Below, piece after piece: positions 36,305 through 45,754 of a DNA stretch of 64,000 nt. This stretch comes from Hoylesella buccalis ATCC 35310 (GTDB lineage: Bacteria; Bacteroidota; Bacteroidia; Bacteroidales; Bacteroidaceae). The notes below the pieces were generated by a model, which saw nothing but the letters and a program-made list of their open reading frames with translations, was not told the DNA's origin and did not search any database. The stretch lies in assembly GCF_000177075.1 (NCBI RefSeq), contig NZ_ADEG01000016.1:24364-88363 (forward strand), in the 5' to 3' direction. Position 1 is the stretch's first letter; the number at the start of each line of letters is the position of its first letter. The translations under genes were made by a program, and so were the position numbers.

Positions 36305-36312
36305 CAAATATA
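36305..36312 (-). promoter_or_regulatory. -7 box of the DUF6377 regulator
   Basis: TATATTTG on the minus strand, 27 bases before the ATG at 36277. Confidence 0.5.
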
Positions 36313-36472
36313 CCATATTTTTCAGTTTCAACAAACATTTTACATTGTTTTATGATGCCTTTAAGCTGTAAAGAACAAAATCATTTCTATATTAAAACAC
36401 CTGAACATAAAACACAACATCATGTATATCAATAATATATCATTTTCCACCATACAGAATTATCCACATTGA

Positions 36473-36480
36473 TACCTTTG
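36473..36480 (+). promoter_or_regulatory. -7 box of the PUL operon
   Basis: TACCTTTG lies 80 bases before susC. A second match, TAAATTTG, lies at 36509-36516 and could be an alternative start. The rest of the 283-base intergenic space is AT-rich with no gene. Confidence 0.5.
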
Positions 36481-36560
36481 TATGTAAACAAAGCTTGATT
36501 CTATTAATTAAATTTGCAAAACAAAACTTAAACATCTGTCAATAACTAAAAACATTTAGA

Positions 36561-39547
36561 ATGAGAAACAATCAGAAATTGTGGCCAAAAGCCATCATGC
36601 TCTCTGTGGCGTTCCTGTGTTTTACCATGACAGCCGTCGCACAAATAATAAAAGTGAGCGGTGTAGTCCTGGATACCCATCAAGAACCCATTATAGGAGC
36701 TACCGTGAAGGTAATAGGAACCGGCAGCGGGACCGTAACCGATATAGACGGTAAATTTAGCCTTGAGGCTAACCGCTCTGCGCGTGTGAGCATTTCTTAT
36801 GTAGGCTACAAAACTTTGGAACAACGTGTACAACCCAATATGCATGTTGTTATGGAGGAGGAAGCCAACATCCTCTCGGAGGTCGTGGCCATAGGTTACG
36901 GTTCGGTGAAACGAAAAGATGTGACCACAGCTGTATCGAGTGTGAACACCGAAGACCTGGAAACACGTCCTATTGTGAGCGCCGTGCAGGGTATGCAGGG
37001 AAAAGCAGCCGGACTGCAAATTAGTCAGGCCAACGGCCAACCCGGTTCTGCGCCGACGATACGTGTGCGGGGTACCACTTCGCTCAACGGAAGCAATAAC
37101 CCGCTGTATGTGGTAGATGGTGTGCCTGTAGACAACATTGACTATCTATCAGCCAACGACATTGACAACATCCAAATTCTTAAGGATGCTTCGTCGGCAG
37201 CCATCTACGGATCGAGAGCTGCCAACGGTGTGGTTATCATCGGAACCAAACAAGGAAAATCTGGTGTAGCTAAGGTAAGCCTTAGTGCACATTATGCCTT
37301 CAATACCGTTCGTGACAACCAAGATCCACTCAACGCAGAAGAATACAAGGATCTCATCAATGATATGAACGAGAAGGGCGTTTTGAGTCTGAAACTCCCC
37401 GCAGAACTTAGAGACCGAACCGACTGGAAGAAGGAAGTGTACCGAACAGGCAACGTGCAGAACTACCAACTGGCCATTACCAACGGAAACGATAAGCTAC
37501 GCTATTACCTTTCAGGAGGATATACGGGAGAGAACGGTGTGATTGTGAGCTCCAGCTACAAACGCTACAATATGCGGGGATCGCTTGAGAACGAAATCAG
37601 CAAATGGCTCACGTTCAACGGCAGTGTGGCTTATTCTGACTATACTTTTAAAGGAACAGGCATTATCTCGGGAACGAGTAGCGACCGGGGTGGAGTGGTT
37701 CCCGCCATTCTGGGCACGCCGACGTATGCTCCGATATGGGATCCAGCTCGCCCGGGTCAGTATTACACAGACTTTTATGGTGTAAATGTGGACGGACCAC
37801 TGGAGAATATAGCCCGTACCAAAGACAACAAGAGCCAATACAACAAACTGTTGGCAACTGGAAAGTTTATCGTTACTTTCATACCAGAACTTACATTGAC
37901 AAGCACCGTTTCGTTTGATCGGTCATCGTCAATCGTCACCAATTTTCTTGACCCAAAACTTACACGCGAGGGTCGCAACCAGAACGGTACGGGCTATGAC
38001 GGGCGTTCGACAGGAACGGTATGGACCATCGATAATGTGCTGAATTGGAAAAAGAATTTCGACAAACACGGACTAGACGCCATGGCCGGATCTTCATGGA
38101 CGCAGAGCGACTGGAGCCAAAACTATATCAATGGATCCGACTATGCTGACGACCTCTTTCGCACACTCAACGCTGCCAATAAAATCAGTTGGAGTGGCAC
38201 CGGTTCATCTGCTTCCGACTGGAAGATTTTTTCATTCTTCGGTCGTTTGCAATACAACTGGAACAGCACTTATATGCTGACCGCCAACCTACGTGCCGAT
38301 GGTAGCTCAAGACTTGCTCCCGGACATCGATGGGTGTTTTCCCCTCTTTCTCAGGCGCATGGCGTATCTCCAACGAGAACTTCATGAAAGACATAGAATG
38401 GATTGACGACATGAAGATTCGTGGCGGATGGGGCCAAACTGGTAACCAAAGCGGACTGGGAGACTACGGCTATCTGGCTCTCTATAACTTCGGACGCATA
38501 CAATGGTGGGAAACGGGCAACGAACATGCTGTTCCAACCCGCACACAAGGTTCACTGAGCAATCCAGAACTTACCTGGGAGACTACCTCTCAAATGGATA
38601 TTGGGTTTGACTTGACCATGTTGCGCAACCGATTGACTTTCTATTTTGACTGGTACTACAAGAAGACCAGTGATATGCTGATGCACATTACGTTGCCGGC
38701 TGGAAGTGCTGCTGCCAGAAATCTGACCTATAACGGAGGAGAAATTGAAAACAAGGGAATGGAATTCTCCATAGACTCCAAAAACCTGACGGGTAACTTC
38801 AAATGGAATACCAATTTCAACATTTCGTTTAACCGTAACAAGCTGACCCGTCTCGAGCTGGTGCCAGTGTACTGGGGTGCAGTCACCAACGACAATGTGG
38901 GACAAAGCGTGGTGCGAAACGCTGTGGGCCATCCGTTGGGAGCCTTTTGGGGTTACGTGGCCGATGGCGTGGATAAAGAAACGGGCGACATGATTTATCG
39001 TGACGTAAATGAAGACGGTGTTGTTTCGGCTAGTGACCGTACCTATATCGGCGACCCTAATCCAGACTTTACTTATGGTCTGACCAACACCTTCTCATGG
39101 AAGGGTCTCAATCTGAGCATCCTCGTGCAAGGTAGCGTAGGCAACGACATCTATAATGTGTCGCGTATGGAAAGTGAAGGTATGTTTAACGGAAGAAACC
39201 AAAGCAAAGGAGTTCTGGACCGTTGGAAAGTACCAGGCCAAAACAAGTCTGTTCCAAGAGTAGGCTTTAATCAGCAAAACTCCACCTATTATCTTGAAGA
39301 CGGCAGTTATCTGCGAGTTAAGGATATATCCTTATCCTACGATGTTCCTAAGAACGCTATCGACAAACTTCACCTTACCCGCCTCATGCCATACATATCT
39401 TTTTCAAATCTCCTGACATGGACCAATTATAGCGGTCGCGACCCGGAGGTAAACCAGTATGGGAACAGCGGTGGTGTGCAAGGAATCGACTGGGGAACTT
39501 ACCCCCTGAACCGCTCGTTTGTCATGGGACTTAAAGTAGAATTCTAA
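36561..39547 (+). pseudogene. susC: SusC-like TonB-dependent glycan transporter, split by a one-base frameshift
   Basis: Read through one frameshift, this is a 995-residue SusC-type outer-membrane transporter: signal peptide (about 1-27), carboxypeptidase-like domain (ISVSG-type VSGVVLDTHQEPIIGATVKV), TonB plug (GYGSVKRKDVTTAVSSV, LYVVDGVPVDNIDYL, SAAIYGSRAANGVVII) and a beta-barrel ending in the aromatic tail MGLKVEF. At 38331-38334 TGGG stands where TGGGG is needed to read GHRW-GVFPSF. The first frame then stops at 38387, and the second frame is open from 38330. A true mutation would disable import by this locus; a sequencing or assembly slip in a G-run is equally possible. Confidence 0.88.
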
Positions 39548-39567
39548 TCATTAACACCACTATCATC

Positions 39568-41091
39568 ATGACAACAAAACAATATATCAAAACAATACTA
39601 ATGGGATGTGCGCTATCAGCCACAACAGCCTGTTCATTGGACACAGAGCCTATATCCCAAGCCTCGGAACTAACCGAAGGCTCACAAACCGACACAACTA
39701 CAGCCGTACTGAAGAATAGGGAAGCTGCCCTGAGCCAGCGAACGGCTTTATACAAACTCTTTAAAAACCGACAGGAACACATGCATCTGGACTATTTGCT
39801 GCTTGGGGAAGCCCATGCCGACAATGCCTACGGAGGAACAACTGGGCAGGAAACCATTCCCACGGAAACCAATGCCCTGGATGCCGCCACGGGAACGATG
39901 AGCCGCGACTGGAGCCGGTATCTGGAAGACATTGCCAAAGCCAACGTGCTCATCAATGGTGTAGAACAGCTTCACAAGAAAGGAGAAGTTAGCGATGCAG
40001 AGTATCGTCAATGGTGTGCGGAAGGACAAATATTCCGTGCCTTGATGATGTTCCGCATGGTCAGGATGTGGGGTTCACTGCCTGTCATCACGAAAGTGGC
40101 GCAGACCATTACCTCCGACAATATCAAAGAGGTTTATCCCACTTACTTTCCACCACGTTCCACAACAGAGGAATGTTATCATCAGATTATCGAAGACTTG
40201 GAATATGCAGAGCTAAACGCCCCCGACATTTCGTCAACCGACCGCACGCTGATGTCGAAGACCGTAGCGCAGGCCTTCCTATGCAAGGTGTACGCCGAGA
40301 AGGCCGTGCGTGATTATGACAAGGTGATTGCTTACGCTGAAAAGGTGAGAAACACGCCTGGCGTGGCTTTGGAAAAAGACTTTTCCACCCTATGGGGATG
40401 GAACGCTAAAACCAAGGACTGCATGAAGCGCAACACCACAGAGGGAATACTTGAGATTCAGTGGTTCCCCGGAGCCGGCAACTGGGAATCATGGATGTAC
40501 GGCCGATGTCTGGAAGATTATGACAATAGCTTCACTTGGGCCAAATGGGTAACCCCATCACGCGACCTGATCAGAGCCTTTGAAGCCGAGAACGACACGC
40601 TGAGAAAGAATCAGACCATCGTTTATTATGACTGCTCGTGGAGCAACTACTATCCGTCTTCACACTATGCCTTCATGTTTAAACTGCGTTCGGGTTACAA
40701 CAACGTATATGTTGTTCGTTTGGCCGACATCATCCTTCTTGAGGCAGAAGCTTATGCAAACAAGGGCAATTTGGCTGAAGCAGCCAAGCTCGTGAACATC
40801 ATCAGGCAAAGGGCCAAGCTCCCCGTTTTGGATACCAAATACACGTCATCTAAAGAAAAAATGCAGGAAGCCGTTTTACTGGAACGCCGGTTGGAGCTTG
40901 CCATGGAAGGCGAGCGATGGTACGACCTATGTCGCAACGACAAAGTGGAAAGTGTCATGAATAGTCTCAACAGCAGAGATGAAGGACGCCTACCACAGGC
41001 AAGACCATTTGACGAGAACTCTTATTTGCTCCCAATACCTCAGTCGGCTATTGACGAGAACGATAACTTACGTCAGAATCCCGGCTATTAA
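39568..41091 (+). CDS. susD: SusD-like surface glycan-binding lipoprotein
   Basis: A 507-residue SusD/RagB protein that caps the SusC barrel and hands over oligosaccharides. A lipoprotein signal ends at Cys in LSATTACSLDTEP. The TPR-like helices and the conserved C-terminal part are present (RLADIILLEAEAYANKGN, VNIIRQRAK, LLERRLELAMEGERWYDL, LLPIPQSAIDENDNLRQNPG). It lies 20 bases after susC. Length is standard. Confidence 0.94.
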   Translation: MTTKQYIKTILMGCALSATTACSLDTEPISQASELTEGSQTDTTTAVLKNREAALSQRTALYKLFKNRQEHMHLDYLLLGEAHADNAYGGTTGQETIPTETNALDAATGTMSRDWSRYLEDIAKANVLINGVEQLHKKGEVSDAEYRQWCAEGQIFRALMMFRMVRMWGSLPVITKVAQTITSDNIKEVYPTYFPPRSTTEECYHQIIEDLEYAELNAPDISSTDRTLMSKTVAQAFLCKVYAEKAVRDYDKVIAYAEKVRNTPGVALEKDFSTLWGWNAKTKDCMKRNTTEGILEIQWFPGAGNWESWMYGRCLEDYDNSFTWAKWVTPSRDLIRAFEAENDTLRKNQTIVYYDCSWSNYYPSSHYAFMFKLRSGYNNVYVVRLADIILLEAEAYANKGNLAEAAKLVNIIRQRAKLPVLDTKYTSSKEKMQEAVLLERRLELAMEGERWYDLCRNDKVESVMNSLNSRDEGRLPQARPFDENSYLLPIPQSAIDENDNLRQNPGY

Positions 41092-41120
41092 TTCCAACCC
41101 CATCAATTATCAATAAACTT

Positions 41121-42674
41121 ATGAAAAAGAAAAATATGTATATCACTTCACTGCTTTTCAGTGCCAACCTTTTCTTGTCTATTGCATGCTCAGTGGACAG
41201 CGGTCTCAATATTCAGCCTGAAGTTAAGCCAGAAAATCCCACACCCTCTCCAGTTCCTCAAGCCAACAAGGTGAAAACATTCACTACAACATCCGACGGT
41301 TTTATACAGCTGGCTCAGAAGGAAATTTCGCTCAAAGCTGGAGAGTCTTTAGCTCCGTCGACCATTCTCATCGATGATACGAAAGTGGGACAAGAAATCG
41401 ACGGATTTGGCTTTGCCATCACTTACAGCACATGTTACAATCTCCTTCACATGAGTGCTGCAGACAGAGCCGATTTTCTGAAACGCACCTATTCGGAAAC
41501 CGAAGGATACGGTGTGAGCTATGCGAGAATATCTATTGGATGCAATGACTTTTCGAGTACCGAATATACCTTGTGCGATGAGAAAGGATTAGAGCATTTC
41601 CGCCTGTATAAAGACGAGACTGACTATGTAATTCCCATTCTCAAGGAGATTCTGGCCATCAATCCCAAACTCAAGATTGTAGCAGCACCATGGACCTGTC
41701 CGAAATGGATGAAAGTGAAAGACCTGAAGACAAAGACTCCATTCGACTCATGGACCGACGGACATGTAAATCCTGATCATTACACCGACTATGCCAACTA
41801 TTTCGTGAAGTTTGTACAGACCATGAAAGCTGAAGGCATCAACATCTATGCAGTGAGTCCACAGAATGAGCCGCTCAACAGAGCCAACTGCGCCTCGACC
41901 TATATGCCCTGGCAGGAACAGGCAGAGTTTGTCAAAGAATTGGCCAAAGCTTTCAAAAAGAATGCGCTGAAGACTAAGATCTACCTTTTCGACCACAACT
42001 ACAACTACGACAACAAGGCCGATCAGGAAGACTATCCCGTCAAGATATACAACGCGCTTGGCAACGAGTTCGAAGGGTCTGAATATGTAGTTGGTGCAGC
42101 CTATCACGACTATGGTGGAAGCAATACCGAGTTAGATGATATTTATGCCAAGGCTCCCGACAAGGAACTCATCTTCTCTGAGAGTTCCATCGGTACCTGG
42201 AACAACGGGCGTAATCTTTCCGCCAGATTGTTGCCCGATATGAAAAACGTCATCTTGGGAACAGTGAACAGACACTGCAAGGCTGTGTTGGTATGGAATC
42301 TGATGCTCGATGAGAAGATGGGGCCCAACCTCGACGGAGGCTGCCAGACTTGCTACGGCGCTGTGGATATTGCATCGGACTACAAGACGCTGCATCGCAA
42401 TTCTCACTACTACATCATTAGCCATATATCCAGCGTGGTGCGCCCCGGAGCCGTTCGGATAGAAGATTCAAGCCGTAGTGCACACATCAAGGATGTAGAC
42501 TATGCCACATTCCGCAATCCCGACTCCACCTACGGCATTGTATTGGCCAACAGTGGTGGCCACGATCAGATGATAACCGTCAGCAACGGTGCATACAACT
42601 TCCAAGTAACAGTTCCTGCTGAAGGTGTTGTATCATGTATATGGAATCCTTCTGTAACATCTAAAAAAGATTGA
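41121..42674 (+). CDS. GH30 family glycoside hydrolase (probable endo-beta-1,6-glucanase)
   Basis: A 517-residue lipoprotein (Cys in LFLSIACSVDSG) with a (beta/alpha)8 catalytic domain and a small beta-sandwich end (IVLANSGGHDQMITV). Catalytic residues fit family GH30: the acid/base Glu in AVSPQNEPLNR and the nucleophile Glu in ELIFSESSIGTW. IDGFGFAITYSTCYNL is the usual GH30 start. In Bacteroides thetaiotaomicron a GH30_3 in the same gene order cleaves pustulan, so beta-1,6-glucan is the leading substrate. Glucosylceramide or xylan activity is less likely. A 29-base gap separates it from susD. Confidence 0.88.
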   Translation: MKKKNMYITSLLFSANLFLSIACSVDSGLNIQPEVKPENPTPSPVPQANKVKTFTTTSDGFIQLAQKEISLKAGESLAPSTILIDDTKVGQEIDGFGFAITYSTCYNLLHMSAADRADFLKRTYSETEGYGVSYARISIGCNDFSSTEYTLCDEKGLEHFRLYKDETDYVIPILKEILAINPKLKIVAAPWTCPKWMKVKDLKTKTPFDSWTDGHVNPDHYTDYANYFVKFVQTMKAEGINIYAVSPQNEPLNRANCASTYMPWQEQAEFVKELAKAFKKNALKTKIYLFDHNYNYDNKADQEDYPVKIYNALGNEFEGSEYVVGAAYHDYGGSNTELDDIYAKAPDKELIFSESSIGTWNNGRNLSARLLPDMKNVILGTVNRHCKAVLVWNLMLDEKMGPNLDGGCQTCYGAVDIASDYKTLHRNSHYYIISHISSVVRPGAVRIEDSSRSAHIKDVDYATFRNPDSTYGIVLANSGGHDQMITVSNGAYNFQVTVPAEGVVSCIWNPSVTSKKD

Positions 42675-44026
42675 AAATGAAAAGATATATCAAACATATC
42701 CTTGCTCTCATCATTGCAGTGCCGCTACTTGTGGCCTGTAATGATGACGAAACCACGACAGGGAATCCTGTCATCACGGTTTCTACCGAACGGCTTTCCG
42801 CCACGATGGGCGACAGTATAGATTATCATGTAAACTGCTCTAACAGCACGGGAGTTCCCCTCTCCACCCTTAAAGTAGAACTGTGTTATGGAGGGGAAGT
42901 CGTAGCCACGCAAACCGTCAGAACCAAGACGGAGGGAACATACAGCGGACGTATTAAAGTGCCTTTTTACCGTTCCATTCCCAATGGTACGGCCGAGCTT
43001 CGCTATACACTACAGGATGTATCTCTGGCAATAACAGAAAAAAGTCTTGAGGTGGACATCCAACGTCCGAAATTCAAATCCATCGATTTCGTTTGTGCAG
43101 ATGGGAAAACTTATGCCATGACACCGTCAGCCGAGAATCCCTACTTGTTCACCACTTTCATCAATACTCCCTCTACGGTTACCAAGGGCCATTTCAAGGC
43201 TCCTGCCGTTGGGAATACACACGAGCCATTGTTGTTTGGATGGAATGGCAAGGAAGTGTCTCTAGGAAACGATGGCGACATCACTTTCACATCTGAGAAT
43301 GCGGGAGATGTAGAAATAAGCTTCGATATGCGGTATTTCGAGTACGGACCAACCTACGAAGCCCAAATCACATTAGTTCAGTTTGCCGCAAGCGGCGAAA
43401 CACAAGTGCTGAATATGTCGCGAGGAAAACTATATGAGTTTGAGGGATCACCGGAAATGAAATCAGACGAATGGTATTACGACCCAGATTTCCTGAGCCG
43501 GAACAACGACGGCACATTCACATTCAAAGCCCTCACGGGAAGCTACTCGCTCACGGCAGACTTCGAGAAGAAGTACTTCCGCATACATCCGCTGGCAGAG
43601 AATGGCAACCCAGCCTCACTGCAACCCGACGGCACAGGTTGTATATGGATTATCGGAAGCGAAGGTGTGAACAAGCCTACATGGAAAGCCATCAACCACG
43701 GCTGGTGGACTGGAGTAGATGTTGATGTGGCCATGGCTCCCATCGCTGACAAAGTATACCAAGTGACGTTGACCATCGGACAGCAACTGAATGCCAAAGA
43801 TATCAACTTCAAGTTCTTCGGTCAGCCCAACTGGGGTGTGGAATTCGGTAAAGCTGGTTCCGACCATTATCTCGTTACCGACAATCCCAACTTCAAAGTT
43901 CAGGAGAAAGATGGCAATATCGCCATCGCCGATGATGCAACAATCAAAGATGGAGAAACCTACGTCTTCACAATCGACTGTTCAGCAGGAATGAAGCCTG
44001 CAAAACTGAAGGTTGCAAAACAATAA
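42671..44026 (+). CDS. Surface glycan-binding lipoprotein of the PUL (SusE/SusF position)
   Basis: A 451-residue lipoprotein with signal peptide and lipobox VPLLVACNDDE. It is built of beta-sandwich modules: an Ig-like first domain (SATMGDSIDYHVNCSNS) and later aromatic-rich domains (GCIWIIGSEGVNKPTW, NHGWWTGVDVDVAMAP, FKFFGQPNWGVEFG). The Trp clusters are typical of sugar-binding faces. Its ATG overlaps the GH30 stop by 4 bases. The matching gene in the B. thetaiotaomicron pustulan locus encodes the beta-1,6-glucan binder. It is the last gene of the operon; no GH3 follows. Confidence 0.82.
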   Translation: MKMKRYIKHILALIIAVPLLVACNDDETTTGNPVITVSTERLSATMGDSIDYHVNCSNSTGVPLSTLKVELCYGGEVVATQTVRTKTEGTYSGRIKVPFYRSIPNGTAELRYTLQDVSLAITEKSLEVDIQRPKFKSIDFVCADGKTYAMTPSAENPYLFTTFINTPSTVTKGHFKAPAVGNTHEPLLFGWNGKEVSLGNDGDITFTSENAGDVEISFDMRYFEYGPTYEAQITLVQFAASGETQVLNMSRGKLYEFEGSPEMKSDEWYYDPDFLSRNNDGTFTFKALTGSYSLTADFEKKYFRIHPLAENGNPASLQPDGTGCIWIIGSEGVNKPTWKAINHGWWTGVDVDVAMAPIADKVYQVTLTIGQQLNAKDINFKFFGQPNWGVEFGKAGSDHYLVTDNPNFKVQEKDGNIAIADDATIKDGETYVFTIDCSAGMKPAKLKVAKQ

Positions 44027-44032
44027 GAAATG

Positions 44033-44078
44033 AATCTTTGAGGCCAAAGCTCACATGGCCTTGGTCTCAAAGATTTCT
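44033..44078 (+). terminator. Terminator of the PUL operon
   Basis: AATCTTTGAGGCCAAAG pairs with CTTGGTCTCAAAGATT around CTCACATGGC, followed by TTCTTTT. The remaining bases of the 324-base gap to rpmA hold no gene. Confidence 0.75.
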
Positions 44079-44290
44079 TTTCACAGACGGTTATGATGAT
44101 TGGCAATATAGCTGCGTTATGTCATTACATATATGACGAGAAACTGCGGCCACTGAAAGAGCATTTTGTTTTTATATTCACTGAATCTACAGACTAATAC
44201 TTCCTTATGATTAGAGTTCGGGGCTACACAACTTCTCACTGAAAGTCAAATAGTATCTTGTAATGTTGGGAAAGATTCTAAAGCAAGAAT

Positions 44291-44314
44291 CCCAATCCTC
44301 GGATGAGAATTGGG
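44291..44314 (-). terminator. Hairpin downstream of rpmA
   Basis: CCCAAT and ATTGGG close an inner CCTC/GAG-type pairing. It lies about 40 bases past the rpmA stop in the minus-strand direction. Confidence 0.4.
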
Positions 44315-44350
44315 AAACCTGTTGTTTGTTTGGAATAAGTTTGAAAATTG

Positions 44351-44641
44351 TTAAGCTTCTGCTTTTTTCATTATTTCTGCGTAAGCTTCTTCTGAAAGAA
44401 CAGAAACGGTACTCTTGTCTTTACGACCTTTTTGGAAGTAAACGATACCATCACTTAAAGCATATAGTGTATCGTCTTTGCCCATTCCTACATTCTGACC
44501 TGGGTTATGTTTAGAGCCACGTTGACGAACTATGATGTTGCCTGCGATAACACTTTGACCACCCCAAATCTTTACGCCTAATCTTTTCGATTCTGAATCA
44601 CGGCCGTTCTTAGAACTACCTACACCTTTCTTATGTGCCAT
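44351..44641 (-). CDS. rpmA: 50S ribosomal protein L27
   Basis: A 96-residue L27, which reaches the peptidyl-transferase centre of the ribosome. Conserved [50 protein letters not shown] (in parts) and [14 protein letters not shown] are seen. The N-terminus has no long cleaved leader as in Firmicutes. It lies 20 bases downstream of rplU. Confidence 0.97.
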   Translation of the reverse strand: MAHKKGVGSSKNGRDSESKRLGVKIWGGQSVIAGNIIVRQRGSKHNPGQNVGMGKDDTLYALSDGIVYFQKGRKDKSTVSVLSEEAYAEIMKKAEA

Positions 44642-44661
44642 TGTTGAATTCCTCCTAAAAT

Positions 44662-44979
44662 TTAAGCGATTACTTGTTTAACTTCTACTTCTGTGAACTG
44701 CTCGCGATGACCATTCTTCTTACGATAGTCTTTGCGACGCTTCATCTTGAAAACGATGACTTTGTCACCTTTCACAAGAGGGTTCACAACTTCTACTACT
44801 ACTTTTGCACCTTCTACAGTAGGTGTGCCGACAGTGATAGCTCCTTCATTGTCTACCAGGAGTACCTTGTCAAACTCAACAGTTTTTCCACTCTCAACAT
44901 CTTTGATGTGGTGAACAAAAAGCTTTTTTCCTTGTTCAACTTTAAACTGCTGACCGTTAATTTCTACGATTGCGTACAT
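44662..44979 (-). CDS. rplU: 50S ribosomal protein L21
   Basis: A 105-residue L21 that binds 23S rRNA. It has the typical start [40 protein letters not shown] and the rRNA-binding [18 protein letters not shown] (short form). rplU-rpmA is the usual bacterial order. A structured leader and a -7 box lie upstream. Confidence 0.97.
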   Translation of the reverse strand: MYAIVEINGQQFKVEQGKKLFVHHIKDVESGKTVEFDKVLLVDNEGAITVGTPTVEGAKVVVEVVNPLVKGDKVIVFKMKRRKDYRKKNGHREQFTEVEVKQVIA

Positions 44980-45010
44980 TATTATTTATTAAAAAACGGT
45001 TTTCTTCCGC

Positions 45011-45047
45011 AAGGCGACTGATACTTATCAGTACTTATTCTGGCCTT
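45011..45047 (-). promoter_or_regulatory. Structured 5' leader of rplU-rpmA
   Basis: An inner stem ACTGATA/TATCAGT (45017-45032) is nested inside AAGGC/GCCTT (45011-45015 and 45043-45047). It lies between the -7 box and the rplU start, where ribosomal-protein leaders are found. Autoregulation is inference. Confidence 0.4.
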
Positions 45048-45065
45048 AACGGACTAAATCAACTG

Positions 45066-45073
45066 CAAAGGTA
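45066..45073 (-). promoter_or_regulatory. -7 box of rplU-rpmA
   Basis: TACCTTTG on the minus strand, about 86 bases before the rplU ATG. Confidence 0.55.
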
Positions 45074-45205
45074 CTCATTTTTCGTTGTAATCTGATGAAA
45101 TGGGAGAACTAAACACTAATTTTAAGAGAGATTAACACAAGAATAAGCTAGATTCACCATAACTTTTTGCTCAGTTGTCTGTGAATTATCTAGTGAATCT
45201 TTTGT

Positions 45206-45233
45206 ATTTACCATAATAACGGTTATCTTGAAA
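45206..45233. other. dif-like site at the left end of the microvirus prophage (attL)
   Basis: The 28 bases follow the XerC/XerD plan: arm ATTTACCATAA, 6-bp centre TAACGG, arm TTATCTTGAAA. The inner ends of the arms (CATAA and TTAT) are those of canonical dif. It is 22/28 identical to 51632-51659, and the identity is complete over TAACGGTTAT. Confidence 0.65.
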
Positions 45234-45284
45234 ATTCTTTGTAATATTGCAGCAATTTAATAACATTTACAAATATAACAAATT

Positions 45285-45557
45285 ATGAGAAATTTGCATC
45301 CTGTCGCTCAAAGTTATTATGTCGCCATCTTAAGAGATGAAACTTTCATCCGTTGTTGTGTCCCTGTTTCACGCAAAGCAATTTTGGCTAAAAGTATGAA
45401 GATTGAACATTTTGTTAATAATGCTTTAACTATAGCTTGTAATGTTGCTCGTGATGAATATGCTACGGTTTTAGCTTATTGTCCCGTTGATGATAGCTAC
45501 TATCCTTTATTTAACTATAATCCTTTTGTCAAATTTATTTCTACCCCTAAGCGTTAA
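45285..45557 (+). CDS. Microvirus small protein, 90 aa, unknown
   Basis: A 90-residue protein at the left end of the phage operon (MRNLHPVAQSYYVAILRDET). It has paired cysteines (IRCCVPV), a central helix (NNALTIACNVARDEYATVLAY) and an aromatic C-terminus. No membrane segment is seen. Small genes before rep occur in related prophages without an assigned role. The stop is 2 bases before the next ATG, so it is translated with its neighbours. Confidence 0.65.
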   Translation: MRNLHPVAQSYYVAILRDETFIRCCVPVSRKAILAKSMKIEHFVNNALTIACNVARDEYATVLAYCPVDDSYYPLFNYNPFVKFISTPKR

Positions 45558-45559
45558 TT

Positions 45560-45754
45560 ATGTTTGACATGGATCCTTGTGCAATCAATTCAACCCCAAA
45601 ATATCAAAATTTCACTCGCTGTGGCTCCTGTGGTTATGCTGCACTTTACTTTGATGGCTCTGGCCATGTTGCAGGCTTGCAGTGCTATTTTGGCAGCGAT
45701 GACCTTACAATAGTTGATTTACGACAACCTGACGATATGTGCGATAAAGTATGA
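45560..45754 (+). CDS. Microvirus small Cys-rich protein, 64 aa, unknown
   Basis: A 64-residue acidic protein with five cysteines, including CGSCG (residues about 22-26) and a later QCYFGSDD, which could bind a metal. It overlaps the rep gene by 4 bases. It could be a DNA-binding or host-takeover factor; there is no recognised family. Confidence 0.6.
   Translation: MFDMDPCAINSTPKYQNFTRCGSCGYAALYFDGSGHVAGLQCYFGSDDLTIVDLRQPDDMCDKV

Noticed and set aside
37149..39277. Minus-strand frames opposite susC
   Set aside because: Antisense shadows of a clear TonB-dependent receptor.
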